Origin: Spirochaetia bacterium
GTDB taxonomy: Bacteria; Spirochaetota; Leptospiria; Turneriellales; JAOUFE01
Direction: 5' to 3'
Length of the DNA stretch: 37,166 nucleotides
Assembly: GCA_029858425.1 (NCBI GenBank)
Contig: JAOUFE010000008.1
Coordinates: 1 to 37,166 of the forward strand
The notes under the pieces were generated by a model. That model was not told the DNA's origin. It saw nothing but the letters and a program-made list of their open reading frames with translations, and ran no database searches. Position numbers and translations under genes: made by a program. Shown piece after piece: positions 17,813-26,129 of this stretch (the stretch's first letter is position 1; each line of letters opens with the position of its first letter).

Positions 17813-18604
17813 ATGAAAGTCACTCCAACCAAACGCATATTTTTCATTAATATATGGTTAATTTTCACTTTTGTCCTGATAAATTCTTATCCAGTTGTGT
17901 CCAGAGAACAAAAAAAGATTAAACTAAAAAAATACGATGGTAAAAACACGATAATCTTTTGCTTCCATGACATTGACGGAGAAGGCAAATATTCCATTAC
18001 AAGCGATGAGTTTACGGGGATCCTGGACTTGCTTCGCGGTAAATATGAAGTTTATTCTTTAAAAGACTGGTATGAAAAAGTACAAAGTGGGTATACGTTT
18101 CAGCGCCCTCCCGTGGTTCTTACTTTTGATGATGGTTATGAAAGTATATTTTCCATCGTCATTCCTGAGCTGAAAAGGTACTCTTTTGGAGCCACTTTTT
18201 TTATTTACCTCGAAAGATACGCAGATTCATCCATTGCTTATACGGAGATTGCGGCTTTGCCGGATATATTTGAAATTGGATCACATTCCCTGACGCATGC
18301 AGACATGGAAAAACTCTACAAGAATAATTTAAATACTTTTTACAAGGAGATTTTTTTATCCAGGAAAAAACTGGAATATCTGGTGGGGAAACCTGTAATA
18401 TCATGGGCCTGGCCTTATGGATATTATAATAAAGACCTGCTTTTAATGGCCAAAAGAGCTGGCTACGAAATTCAGGTAAATACCGATTATAAAACCACCA
18501 ACGATGAATTTTCTGAGTCCACCTTTAGCCGCTATACAGTTCAAAATCCGGATCCGGTGGATCAGGTGAAAGAAATTTTAGCGAAAAATCACTTGTATCG
18601 ATAA
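17813..18604 (+). CDS. Polysaccharide deacetylase (NodB-homology, CE4 family), exported
   Basis: The 263-residue protein has a signal or anchor segment (residues 9-27). The catalytic domain shows the CE4 motifs: TFDDGY with Asp106 and Asp107, HSLTH with His158 and His162, which hold the metal, and WPYGYYNKD. These enzymes remove acetyl groups from N-acetylated sugars such as those in peptidoglycan or extracellular polysaccharide; the substrate is not determined. The early motif FCFHDI near residue 50 is typical of PgaB-like members. The 3' end overlaps the convergent dprA gene by 80 bp, unusually long for this window. Confidence 0.92.
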   Translation: MKVTPTKRIFFINIWLIFTFVLINSYPVVSREQKKIKLKKYDGKNTIIFCFHDIDGEGKYSITSDEFTGILDLLRGKYEVYSLKDWYEKVQSGYTFQRPPVVLTFDDGYESIFSIVIPELKRYSFGATFFIYLERYADSSIAYTEIAALPDIFEIGSHSLTHADMEKLYKNNLNTFYKEIFLSRKKLEYLVGKPVISWAWPYGYYNKDLLLMAKRAGYEIQVNTDYKTTNDEFSESTFSRYTVQNPDPVDQVKEILAKNHLYR

Positions 18605-19544
18605 ATATATAGGTGTTGTTGCCAAGATAGACAAAACCTGGATCATTTATATGCCGATAAAATTCTGAATGATGAATCTGTACTGGAAAATAATGGGTAA
18701 TATCCAGTCCTTCTCCACAACTTGTCAGCTCATTTCCACCTGAGTTATTCCGTTGCAAATCGTGGTTTAATAGATACAGTTTTCGGCGGTTTTTAATGCA
18801 CCACTTTGCCGTGAGGATCGCTCCACTTTTAGTGCCCCCTTCGGCAAAAATAGTCCATGGCGAAAGCGCCGATATAATTCTGTTTCTGTGGACAAAGTGA
18901 AATTTTCTGGCAGACGTGCTGACAGGATATTCACTTAACAATAAAACCCGATCCTGCTTACGGGCTTTCTGATACAGATAGTCATGAATTCTTGGATACC
19001 TAAAGTCAAGGGATTGTGGCAGTACCCCTATGGTTCCATATTGCATCCCCTGGGAATGCACAATAGAGTCCACACCAATTGCAAGTCCAGACACCAAAAC
19101 AAATTTATTATTCGCCAGAAAATCGCAAATTCTGGAAAGCCAGGGAAGGGTGATTAATGATGGTTTTCGGGTACCTACAATGGAGATTGATTTTAAACGC
19201 AACAATTGAATGTCTCCCAGATAAAATATGGCCAGAGGAGGGTTTAAAGAATTTTTCAGCGAAAATGGATAATCTGCATCCAGTAGAGTGATCATTCCAA
19301 TCTCATCTTTAGCATGAATGTCCAGTATTTTTTTTGCATCAATAAAGAACTTCTCAAAGTCATTTCCATATAAATTATATCCAGTTTGAATAAAATCTGT
19401 TGGATTTTTAAAATCGGGATGCCTGAAATATTTTAAATAACTTGCGCCTTTAAGGTGCAAAGAAAGACATGCTATGCGTTGCTCATTAAAATGATTTATA
19501 TGCGTCATCACACATTTATAGCAAAAATGATGAACTTTTTGCAT
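18525..19544 (-). CDS. dprA: DNA-processing protein DprA (Smf)
   Basis: DprA protects incoming single-stranded DNA during transformation and loads RecA on it. The 339-residue protein has the Rossmann-like core with motifs SIVGTRKPS, VSGLAIGVDSIVHSQG, IGVLPQSLDFRYP and EGGTKSGAILTAKWCIKN, all typical of the family. A short helical N-terminal region precedes it. A Met at residue 13 (ATG at 19508) would fit the usual family start better, while the ATG at 19544 is the longest choice. The last 60 residues extend past the core and are unlike the usual winged helix; 80 bp of this tail overlap the opposite-strand deacetylase gene. Confidence 0.93.
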   Translation of the reverse strand: MQKVHHFCYKCVMTHINHFNEQRIACLSLHLKGASYLKYFRHPDFKNPTDFIQTGYNLYGNDFEKFFIDAKKILDIHAKDEIGMITLLDADYPFSLKNSLNPPLAIFYLGDIQLLRLKSISIVGTRKPSLITLPWLSRICDFLANNKFVLVSGLAIGVDSIVHSQGMQYGTIGVLPQSLDFRYPRIHDYLYQKARKQDRVLLLSEYPVSTSARKFHFVHRNRIISALSPWTIFAEGGTKSGAILTAKWCIKNRRKLYLLNHDLQRNNSGGNELTSCGEGLDITHYFPVQIHHSEFYRHINDPGFVYLGNNTYIFIDTSDFSLKFLSPDPPDPDFELYSG

Positions 19545-19589
19545 GTTTTGCTTTGTTTTTGGTCGATTTTATTATAACGAGGTGATTTT

Positions 19590-21116
19590 TTGCGATTAAA
19601 TATTGGTACGAAGGTTTTGCTGTTAATTTTGGGACTCATCAGCATTATTTTGCTGTCCATTGGCGTGGTCATTACCAAAAATCAGGCCGATGAATTACGA
19701 GAAAATATGATACAAATCGCAAGGAGCGATACCATGAATTTTGGTTTTCAGTCAGCCCTTGCGATCCTGGACAATAACGATCTTACCATCTCTGATAATT
19801 TAATGAGCATGATTAATATGTCGGGTTATGTTTACGGACAAGTCTTAAATCCTGAAGGCCACAGCACCCGTGTCGAAATGTTTGACAAGGCGTATGCAGA
19901 GGAAAAAATCCAGGTAAAAAAAGTTATCGAGAAATCTACCTCGGATATTTGGGGTCGCCTTAAAGGAAAAAACGAAGTTTTTGTAGATGAAGTGAAATAT
20001 AAGGCGCATAATGTAAATTTTTTTGTAATCCAGTACCCAATCTACCATCCTTTTATAAAAGTGAAATCGCCTTTGCTTGGGGTGGTTCAGGTGGTTTTTA
20101 CGGATGCTGTAATTATTCAAAGAGTGAAAAAAAATGCCCAACAGCTATTGCTGATAACCATTGGATTCTGGTTATTAGGCGGGATAGGGGCTATATTCCT
20201 GAGTCGCTTGATTGTGAAGCCAATCCGTATTTTGGTGGATGGGGCAAAAATTATCGGGGAAGGCAATCTCGATCATAAAGTAACTGTAACAACGCAAGAT
20301 GAGCTTGGAGACCTGGCCAAACAGTTTAATGTAATGACCGATGGTTTAAAAAACGCTCAGCGTGAAAAAGAGGAACAATTGCTGGTAAATGAACAGATTC
20401 GACAAGCAAAGGAAATCCAGGAGGGATTAAATCCTCTGAATATTCTGGAAAGGGAACATTATCAGGTAATGGGCTTTACGCGGGCGGCCAAGGGAGTGGG
20501 AGGGGATTATTTTGACTTTCAGGAGCTTCCCGGTAAGAAACTGGCTCTGCTGATTTCCGATGTATCCGGAAAGTCCATTTCGGCATCGCTTGTAATGGTA
20601 TTGATAAAAACCGTTGTAGTTACCTATATCGAATTATTCAAGAAAATTCGATCGGATGAAATTTCATCTGCTATAAACAAAATCATGGCAAAACAAGCCC
20701 ACATTGATAAATTTGCCACAATGATGTTCACCATTTTTGACCCAGAAACAAGAATCCTTCAGTTTACAAATGGCGGGCAGGGACCTCTTTTTGTGTATCG
20801 CGCAAAGGACAAAGTTTGTACCATTGCAAAACAAATGGGGCTTCCACTTGGAATAGACGAGGATAATGAATATCATATTTCCAAAATGCAATTATTTCCA
20901 GGAGATATGGTTGTTCTTTACACAGATGGAATTTCAGAGGCCTGGAATCCATCCAAAGAAGAATTTGGATTGCACCGATTGCGCCAAAAAATTATGGATT
21001 ACGCATCATTGAATGTCGATGTAATTGTAAAAAAAACCGTTGAAGATGTGGACGGGTTTTGTAATGGAGCAGAGCAGCATGACGATATGACGCTTGTTAT
21101 CTTAAAAGTAAAATAG
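19590..21116 (+). CDS. Membrane-bound RsbU/SpoIIE-type serine phosphatase with HAMP domain
   Basis: The 508-residue protein starts at TTG (19590), chosen because GAGGTGA lies 4 bp upstream and residues 8-28 then form the first membrane span. Residues 29-185 are an extracytoplasmic sensor, a second span covers 186-206, and a HAMP linker runs to about 260. A coiled segment (REKEEQLLVNEQIRQAKEIQ) leads into a PPM/PP2C-type phosphatase domain: GVGGDYFDF near 303, LISDVSGKSISASLVM, VLYTDGISEAW and HDDMTLV. Such proteins usually dephosphorylate anti-sigma-factor antagonists in partner-switching pathways. No antagonist or anti-sigma gene is adjacent. An OmpA-family gene follows after 22 bp. Confidence 0.93.
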   Translation: MRLNIGTKVLLLILGLISIILLSIGVVITKNQADELRENMIQIARSDTMNFGFQSALAILDNNDLTISDNLMSMINMSGYVYGQVLNPEGHSTRVEMFDKAYAEEKIQVKKVIEKSTSDIWGRLKGKNEVFVDEVKYKAHNVNFFVIQYPIYHPFIKVKSPLLGVVQVVFTDAVIIQRVKKNAQQLLLITIGFWLLGGIGAIFLSRLIVKPIRILVDGAKIIGEGNLDHKVTVTTQDELGDLAKQFNVMTDGLKNAQREKEEQLLVNEQIRQAKEIQEGLNPLNILEREHYQVMGFTRAAKGVGGDYFDFQELPGKKLALLISDVSGKSISASLVMVLIKTVVVTYIELFKKIRSDEISSAINKIMAKQAHIDKFATMMFTIFDPETRILQFTNGGQGPLFVYRAKDKVCTIAKQMGLPLGIDEDNEYHISKMQLFPGDMVVLYTDGISEAWNPSKEEFGLHRLRQKIMDYASLNVDVIVKKTVEDVDGFCNGAEQHDDMTLVILKVK

Positions 21117-21138
21117 CATTATCTTCTACAGAGCAAAG

Positions 21139-22497
21139 ATGAGAAAGATTACGATAAGAATATTTTCAATATTCATTTTAGCCGCCAGTTGGAAAATATC
21201 GAATGCTGTAGAAATAAAAAAGGTGGAAAAGGATATCAAAGAAGGAGAATTTTCTTCCGAAAAAAAGAATGATATTGATGTTTTAAAGGAGGCAGTCGGA
21301 AAAGCCTTACGCTGGAAGCTTAAAACCGGAGACGTGATTGAAATTCGCAAAAAATCAATTCAGGATATTCAAATTTCCAACGAGAAACAACCCAAAAGTA
21401 TTTTTTCAAAGCATGTTCAACGTGAGGTGATTAACAGAATCATATTAAATACACTTGGGGTGGATCCCGTAAATGGTTTTTTGGTCGAAGGATCATTTCA
21501 TTCTTTTGTGAACTACAAGGACAACACGTCAGGATTATATCAGGAAGAAGACAGTCAGGATTCCACGTTTTATATTCAACCCCGTGGCATATTTATTGTC
21601 CCCCCGGGAAACTACATGCCCAATATTCGCAATATTCCTGTTTTTCCGTTGGACAAGGATCCACTGGATCACAGTCATGTAATGAAAGAGGGAGACACAT
21701 GGCAATTTCCTGGTATTGAAATAATGCGCGTAGAGGAACTTGAAAATATACCAATGGATGCAAGTTATGAATACATTGGAAAGGAAAATATCAATGTAGG
21801 TAATGGGACGAAAACTATTCATAAAATATTATATAATGTTCAATTTAACCATAACCTGAAGAAAACACTTAAACCGGAAAATCCCAGGAAAATATTTGGA
21901 TATGTTATGGCAAAACTGATTTGGGATGAAAAAGAAGGTATGCCGTATTATATGACTGAAGATTATGATATCGTTATCATGTATAATAATGGGATTAATC
22001 ATGAGTTTCATATCAGCAGCAAAACAAATTATCTGAAAAAGCAAAAGGTAGACCTGACAGAAAAAAATAAAACTCAAAAAGAAATAACTGACAACCTCAA
22101 CCAATATTTTAAAAAGAACGAGATTGACGTTCAATCGGTAACGAAAGGAATTTCTATCCGCATTCCAGACGTGTTATTTAATATAGATACGTCTGATCTG
22201 AACAGTCAAAGCATAAAAGTTCTGCAAACAGTATCCAGGATTTTAAAAAAATATATGGTGAGCAAACAAATTTTAATTCGTGGTCATACTGATAATACAG
22301 GTACAATCATACATAATCAGGAATTGTCAAATCAGCGGGCTATGGCAGTAGCTAAATATTTAGCGGATAATTATAATATTCCGGTTGAATCTTTATCCTA
22401 TGAAGGGGTTGGCTCTGATATGCCGTTGGCAGACAACAACACTCCTTCTGGTAGACAAAAAAATCGCCGCGTGGAAATCATCCTCCTGGATAATTAA
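21139..22497 (+). CDS. OmpA-family exported protein with peptidoglycan-binding C-terminal domain
   Basis: This 452-residue protein has a signal peptide (MRKITIRIFSIFILAASWK then NA). The first 320 residues are not recognised; they contain strand-rich regions and no clear beta-barrel. The last 110 residues form the OmpA C-terminal domain, with VLFNIDTSDLNSQSIKVL, IRGHTDNTG, LSNQRAMAVAKYL and a closing GRQKNRRVEI. The conserved Asp and Arg that bind diaminopimelate are present. It probably links an outer-membrane or periplasmic module to the cell wall. It follows the RsbU-type phosphatase by 22 bp on the same strand, so the two are likely co-transcribed. It meets the SPL-like gene tail to tail, 31 bp apart. 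Confidence 0.9.
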   Translation: MRKITIRIFSIFILAASWKISNAVEIKKVEKDIKEGEFSSEKKNDIDVLKEAVGKALRWKLKTGDVIEIRKKSIQDIQISNEKQPKSIFSKHVQREVINRIILNTLGVDPVNGFLVEGSFHSFVNYKDNTSGLYQEEDSQDSTFYIQPRGIFIVPPGNYMPNIRNIPVFPLDKDPLDHSHVMKEGDTWQFPGIEIMRVEELENIPMDASYEYIGKENINVGNGTKTIHKILYNVQFNHNLKKTLKPENPRKIFGYVMAKLIWDEKEGMPYYMTEDYDIVIMYNNGINHEFHISSKTNYLKKQKVDLTEKNKTQKEITDNLNQYFKKNEIDVQSVTKGISIRIPDVLFNIDTSDLNSQSIKVLQTVSRILKKYMVSKQILIRGHTDNTGTIIHNQELSNQRAMAVAKYLADNYNIPVESLSYEGVGSDMPLADNNTPSGRQKNRRVEIILLDN

Positions 22498-22528
22498 AAA
22501 CTGTTTCATCTGTCTGCAAGCAACTCAT

Positions 22529-23719
22529 TTAACCTTTTTTAATCAAAGTTTGCCTTCGCGCTTCAAACCGGGCATCCAGTTTTGCAGGACCAATAATTTC
22601 CTCATTAAAAGTCCTTTTCCATATTGAGCGCGTCTCCATACAAAGATAGACCATCATTTCCGGGGAATACTTTTGCATTTCTGAAAGCAGAAACTCGTAT
22701 ATTTTAATCCGGATCGGGGCAAGATATCGATACTTATTGTCTCTTGCCAGGAACATTTCTGCACGCGTAATAAACTCATCCGGATGTCTTAACCGAAGTT
22801 GCTCTTTTAAACCAGGGCTATATCTGAACGTACCAAGAGAGATCCATCTGATTTTGGTTTCTGGAATGCTTGAAAAAAGGTATTCTATTAATGTACTGTA
22901 TTCATTCTCCCAATTATCAAAATAAATTACTGGATCAAAATGAAATGCCACTTGAAACCCTGCTTCGATTGCCTTCTTTGCGGCGGCTACTCTTTGTTTC
23001 ATCGAGGAACAATAAAGTTCGACATTTTCAACAAGATATTCTGGATTCAGGCTCCAGCTGATGACTGTTTTTCCATTGTGATTTAACCCAAGCAGATGCT
23101 CTATTTCCACGCTTTTGGTCTTGAGTTCCAGCGTAGCGTTGTCGATTTGAGAAAAAAACTCAATCAATATTTTACCCATACCGGTCAATTTATCCAGAGC
23201 AAGAGAATCTGCATACTCTCCGCTTCCAATACGCCATTGAATTTCCGGATCAGCGGCTATTTTTTGCTTTAGATCAGCCAGTAAAAAATCAACGTTCCCG
23301 GCGACAGTCAAGAAAGGGATTTTTGCATATGTTTGAAGATAGCAATACTGGCAATCATAAGGACAATTCATTCCAAAATCCAGTACATGGTATCGACAGC
23401 ATACCACTCCGTCAGACCCTGGGCATGCATGGAGATAATTACCCTTTTCTGGATATATCAAGAGCGTCCTTTTGTCATATTTGGCGCTAATGCTGTTTTG
23501 TGATTCTTTTATAAACTCTTTGTAATCTTCCAACTCTGCAAATTCCGTGTTTTGATAGGATTCATCATTTTTTATGCCTCTTAAAACATTCTGGACAATC
23601 ACAGATTTGGACAATGATTTATCGTAGTATATTTTTTTCAGGGGAGGGGTGGATAAATAGGGAAGGTTCAAAGGTGCAGGCTTAGCCAAGAGCCCAGAGT
23701 TTTTCAAACTCAGAGCCAT
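22529..23719 (-). CDS. Spore photoproduct lyase-like radical SAM protein
   Basis: The 396-residue protein carries the radical SAM cluster motif CPYDCQYC (Cys119, Cys123, Cys126) preceded by CPGSDGVVCCRYHVLDFGMN, the signature of the SPL family. Spore photoproduct lyase repairs the thymine dimer SP in spores. The position equivalent to the hydrogen-donor cysteine of true SPL reads GEYADSLALD here, so Glu appears to replace that Cys by my recollected alignment. This matches a broader SPL-like family known in bacteria that do not form spores. Substrate unknown; DNA or another nucleic acid repair is plausible. The start lies inside the end of an upstream small gene (38-bp overlap). Confidence 0.9.
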   Translation of the reverse strand: MALSLKNSGLLAKPAPLNLPYLSTPPLKKIYYDKSLSKSVIVQNVLRGIKNDESYQNTEFAELEDYKEFIKESQNSISAKYDKRTLLIYPEKGNYLHACPGSDGVVCCRYHVLDFGMNCPYDCQYCYLQTYAKIPFLTVAGNVDFLLADLKQKIAADPEIQWRIGSGEYADSLALDKLTGMGKILIEFFSQIDNATLELKTKSVEIEHLLGLNHNGKTVISWSLNPEYLVENVELYCSSMKQRVAAAKKAIEAGFQVAFHFDPVIYFDNWENEYSTLIEYLFSSIPETKIRWISLGTFRYSPGLKEQLRLRHPDEFITRAEMFLARDNKYRYLAPIRIKIYEFLLSEMQKYSPEMMVYLCMETRSIWKRTFNEEIIGPAKLDARFEARRQTLIKKG

Positions 23720-23903
23720 CGCATTTAATCAATTTTTCAGGCTGGAATAAACTTTTAATTTTTGGCGATGGGAATATTTTTGTTTCATTGACTTCAGGAA
23801 TGTGCGTTAATATTCTTTGTATGCCAAGCGAGTCATTCGTTTCATAGTATGTCCAGGCATTTCCCTTTCCTGGCACAACCTGCGATATTTTAAAGTATTT
23901 CAT
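23682..23903 (-). CDS. Small protein of unknown function overlapping the SPL-like gene
   Basis: The 73-residue protein has a balanced composition, starts at ATG (MKYFKISQVVPGKGNAWTYY) and ends LWALG. The sequence looks like a compact folded domain and not like a shadow frame: its own codons carry it past the SPL-like start by 38 bp. It has no signal peptide or membrane span. I do not recognise the family. The overlap implies translational coupling, and the product may assist or regulate the radical SAM protein. Confidence 0.6.
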   Translation of the reverse strand: MKYFKISQVVPGKGNAWTYYETNDSLGIQRILTHIPEVNETKIFPSPKIKSLFQPEKLIKCDGSEFEKLWALG

Positions 23904-24104
23904 AGAATATCGTAATGATTTCAGGAGATTTACTCTTGTAAAGTCTTTTTTCCCAATATTTCTGCGCCAAAACTGCGCTAATTTAAATCATTCTGACTGA
24001 ATTTTAGTTTGTGCCCAAATTCAGGCGTTATGAAATCTTTTCCGGGATACTTTGGGCATGCAGGTCTTATGTTTAGCCCGTGTCCGATTCGATAAGTAAG
24101 TATA
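23904..24104. other. Divergent intergenic region with dispersed-repeat fragments
   Basis: The 201 bp between the small protein gene and the GTG-start gene hold no gene. They contain words shared with 26982-27190: a 21-bp inverted match (23984-24004 against 27008-27028) and TTCAGGCGTTA (24020-24030 and 27114-27124). No clear promoter could be identified. Confidence 0.5.
23984..24004 (+). repeat. Dispersed repeat fragment, partner of 27008-27028
   Basis: The 21 bases are the exact reverse complement of 27008-27028; the core is ATCATTCTGACTGAAT. Weaker similarity continues on one side. Confidence 0.7.
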
Positions 24105-24845
24105 GTGGATCTATCGCGGTACAAAAAAAAGAAAGGGAAAAGCGGGGGCTTTCGGGTAGACAGCTCAAAGATTTCCATTACGGATATCAACAAGTTAAAA
24201 TCATTAACTACCCTTCCATACGTTAAAGAAGGTACGGAGAATGATTTTTATATTGAGCCTGTTGTAATTGAATATTACATTCCCAAAGAAAGTCGGTTTG
24301 CATATGAAAAAAAGTTTCTTTATATCGAGCTTTATGATCCTGTCCCTTTAAATGATGACCAGAAACTCGTGATGGGGTACTTTCAGGAAAGGGATGAACC
24401 TGTTGATGTAATCGGTGTGATGAATCAATTTCCCCAATATCTGACGCGTATTATTAATTCTTATAATTTGTACATGGAAATTCAGGAAAAGCTTTCCATG
24501 GAATACCGGGTCGGTCTTAGCGGCGAAAACCCAATTGCAATTCGGAGGGCTTTGTATCTAAACGAAGTACTTCGCAAAAAGGAGCCAACGTTGGCCGCTC
24601 TGGAGATTTTGGGCGATTACACAACATTTAATATCAACTGGTGTATCCGGTTTTTGAACAAAAATCATATTGAACATGCCGTGGAAGACAAAACAGTAGA
24701 ATATCTTGTTAAACTACACAGAATGAAATACGAAAACGAAAATCGGGGTGTCGATGAACGTTTTGAAATCCTGGCATCCATTTACATGGATCAGGCATTT
24801 CCCTTTGATGAAGACATTTTTGACGAGGATGATCTTTTGGATTAA
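24105..24845 (+). CDS. Protein of unknown function
   Basis: The 246-residue protein has a GTG start and a basic N-terminus (DLSRYKKKKGKSGGFRVD). The rest is soluble and mixed alpha/beta, with a segment EPVVIEYYIPKESRFAYEKK, then MGYFQERDEPVDVIGVM, and a helical C-terminal half. It ends in an acidic tail (FDEDIFDEDDLLD). No signal peptide, membrane span or recognised catalytic motif is present. I do not recognise the family. Regular codon structure and a single long frame support a real gene. Its stop overlaps the convergent ATP-grasp gene by 4 bp. Confidence 0.75.
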   Translation: MDLSRYKKKKGKSGGFRVDSSKISITDINKLKSLTTLPYVKEGTENDFYIEPVVIEYYIPKESRFAYEKKFLYIELYDPVPLNDDQKLVMGYFQERDEPVDVIGVMNQFPQYLTRIINSYNLYMEIQEKLSMEYRVGLSGENPIAIRRALYLNEVLRKKEPTLAALEILGDYTTFNINWCIRFLNKNHIEHAVEDKTVEYLVKLHRMKYENENRGVDERFEILASIYMDQAFPFDEDIFDEDDLLD

Positions 24846-25966
24846 CCGAGATAAGCGGAAACGGCATAACGGTCATGGTTGCTTTCCGGAGGAAACAACG
24901 GCTGCTCATTTAATATTTGGAGCATATCGCTGTTGCCTTTTATATGGTTATACTCTGCATCATTTGGTTTTTGTACAATGTATTTAATGATACACGGTCT
25001 GGATTTGCTCAGGGAAGGCAATAGTTCTATGGGTTGACCAAGAGTTATTTTTACGAGACTCTTGAAATAGTCGTATCCCATGGCTTTGGGAATGAGATAA
25101 TTTGCCAGATATTCCCCTGGAATTTGCGCGCTGATTTCAATTAAGAATAATTTCCCGTTATGAATTTTCCATTCGCTTACGATGGGTGAATCGTTTATTT
25201 GCATGTGCTGTACAATTTCCTGATGCGCATCTGTTATTTTTGAAGACCATTCCAGATGCCTGGAGGGGAACCGGTGCTCCAGCTCGATAAATGGCGCTTC
25301 GCCGGAAGTAATTTTATCCGTTATACATATTAAAATAAAACGAAAATTCTGGACAAAACCAACCACCGTTATTTCATCACCTTCTATTTTTTCCTCAATG
25401 ATTAACGATTCCGGAGATATTCGTCTGGAATTCAGGTTTTCGCGCCGCATAAAAAATTTAAAGTCAAATTTGTTATGGATCTCCACGATATTTTTTTTAC
25501 CCCATCCGGAGCGCGGCTTGATAATGGCCGGAAATCTTAATTGATCGAATTCCTTTTTCAGTATTCGCCGTTTTCCTGGCATGTACACAGGCTGATAAAA
25601 AGTATGCAATTCGCTGGAGATTTTTTTTCGAACCTCGTATTTATCCAGAAGCCTTTCCATTACGGGTCTGGGCAGACCCAAAATATTGAGCTTCTCGGAA
25701 AGATAACTGAAACTTAAAAGCGCGGCGCCAAAGCTCGCACAATATCCCCCGACAATTTCGCCGTCCAGCATAAGCGTATTGAGCTTATAAAATATTTTTC
25801 TGTAATTTGTTATGGATTCTTCAATTCTCAGGTTGCTGGACGCAAATCCAGGCGCTAATGGATTTCGATCAACCGTAATGATTTTTAAACCAAATTTTTG
25901 CGCAGCTTCGATCAGCGGCATTTGATTTTTCCCGCCTCCAAGAGACAAATAAAACTGATCGCTCAC
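24842..25966 (-). CDS. ATP-grasp enzyme of unknown specificity
   Basis: The 374-residue protein begins with a pre-ATP-grasp nucleotide fold (LSLGGGKNQMPLIEAAQKFG, then IITVDRNPLAPGF). The ATP-grasp core follows, with FPAIIKPRSGWGKKNI as the first ATP-binding motif, LIIEEKIEGDEITVVGFV and FLIEISAQIPGEYLANYL as the metal-binding part. These enzymes ligate a carboxylate to an amine or thiol through an acyl-phosphate; the substrates of this one cannot be read from sequence. The pattern resembles CarB- and PurK-like carboxylate-amine ligases of natural-product or cofactor type. It stands alone between two convergent/divergent neighbours. Confidence 0.85.
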   Translation of the reverse strand: MSDQFYLSLGGGKNQMPLIEAAQKFGLKIITVDRNPLAPGFASSNLRIEESITNYRKIFYKLNTLMLDGEIVGGYCASFGAALLSFSYLSEKLNILGLPRPVMERLLDKYEVRKKISSELHTFYQPVYMPGKRRILKKEFDQLRFPAIIKPRSGWGKKNIVEIHNKFDFKFFMRRENLNSRRISPESLIIEEKIEGDEITVVGFVQNFRFILICITDKITSGEAPFIELEHRFPSRHLEWSSKITDAHQEIVQHMQINDSPIVSEWKIHNGKLFLIEISAQIPGEYLANYLIPKAMGYDYFKSLVKITLGQPIELLPSLSKSRPCIIKYIVQKPNDAEYNHIKGNSDMLQILNEQPLFPPESNHDRYAVSAYLG

Positions 25967-26129
25967 TTGCGCCCGTCCGTATCTGGAAAATATGTCAGGG
26001 GGCGCCCGGCGGCCTGAATTCTGGCGCAGGGCAGGGGGCAGGCTTGCCCCCCCAATAATTGTAAATTCTGCATTGAGGATAAAACATTATTTGCTAATAA
26101 AAAGTACAGCTTCATACGATATTATCGAC
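25967..26129. other. GC-rich intergenic DNA between the ATP-grasp gene and flgF
   Basis: The 163 bp contain a run of G and C unlike the surrounding AT-rich sequence, including a hairpin at 26034-26051. The sequence from 26010 includes GGCCTGAATTCTGGCGC, an imperfect palindrome resembling others in the window. The frame upstream of flgF is open, but it reads through this repeat-like DNA and should not be counted as coding. Confidence 0.5.
26034..26051. repeat. GC-rich inverted repeat (7-bp stem, 4-nt loop)
   Basis: GGGGGCA (26034-26040) pairs with TGCCCCC (26045-26051) around GGCT. It lies between divergent genes and has no T-run, so it is not a standard terminator. Confidence 0.65.

Noticed and set aside
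25992-26129. N-terminal extension of flgF
   Set aside because: The extra codons read through GC-rich hairpin DNA; the family N-terminus begins at the ATG at 26130.
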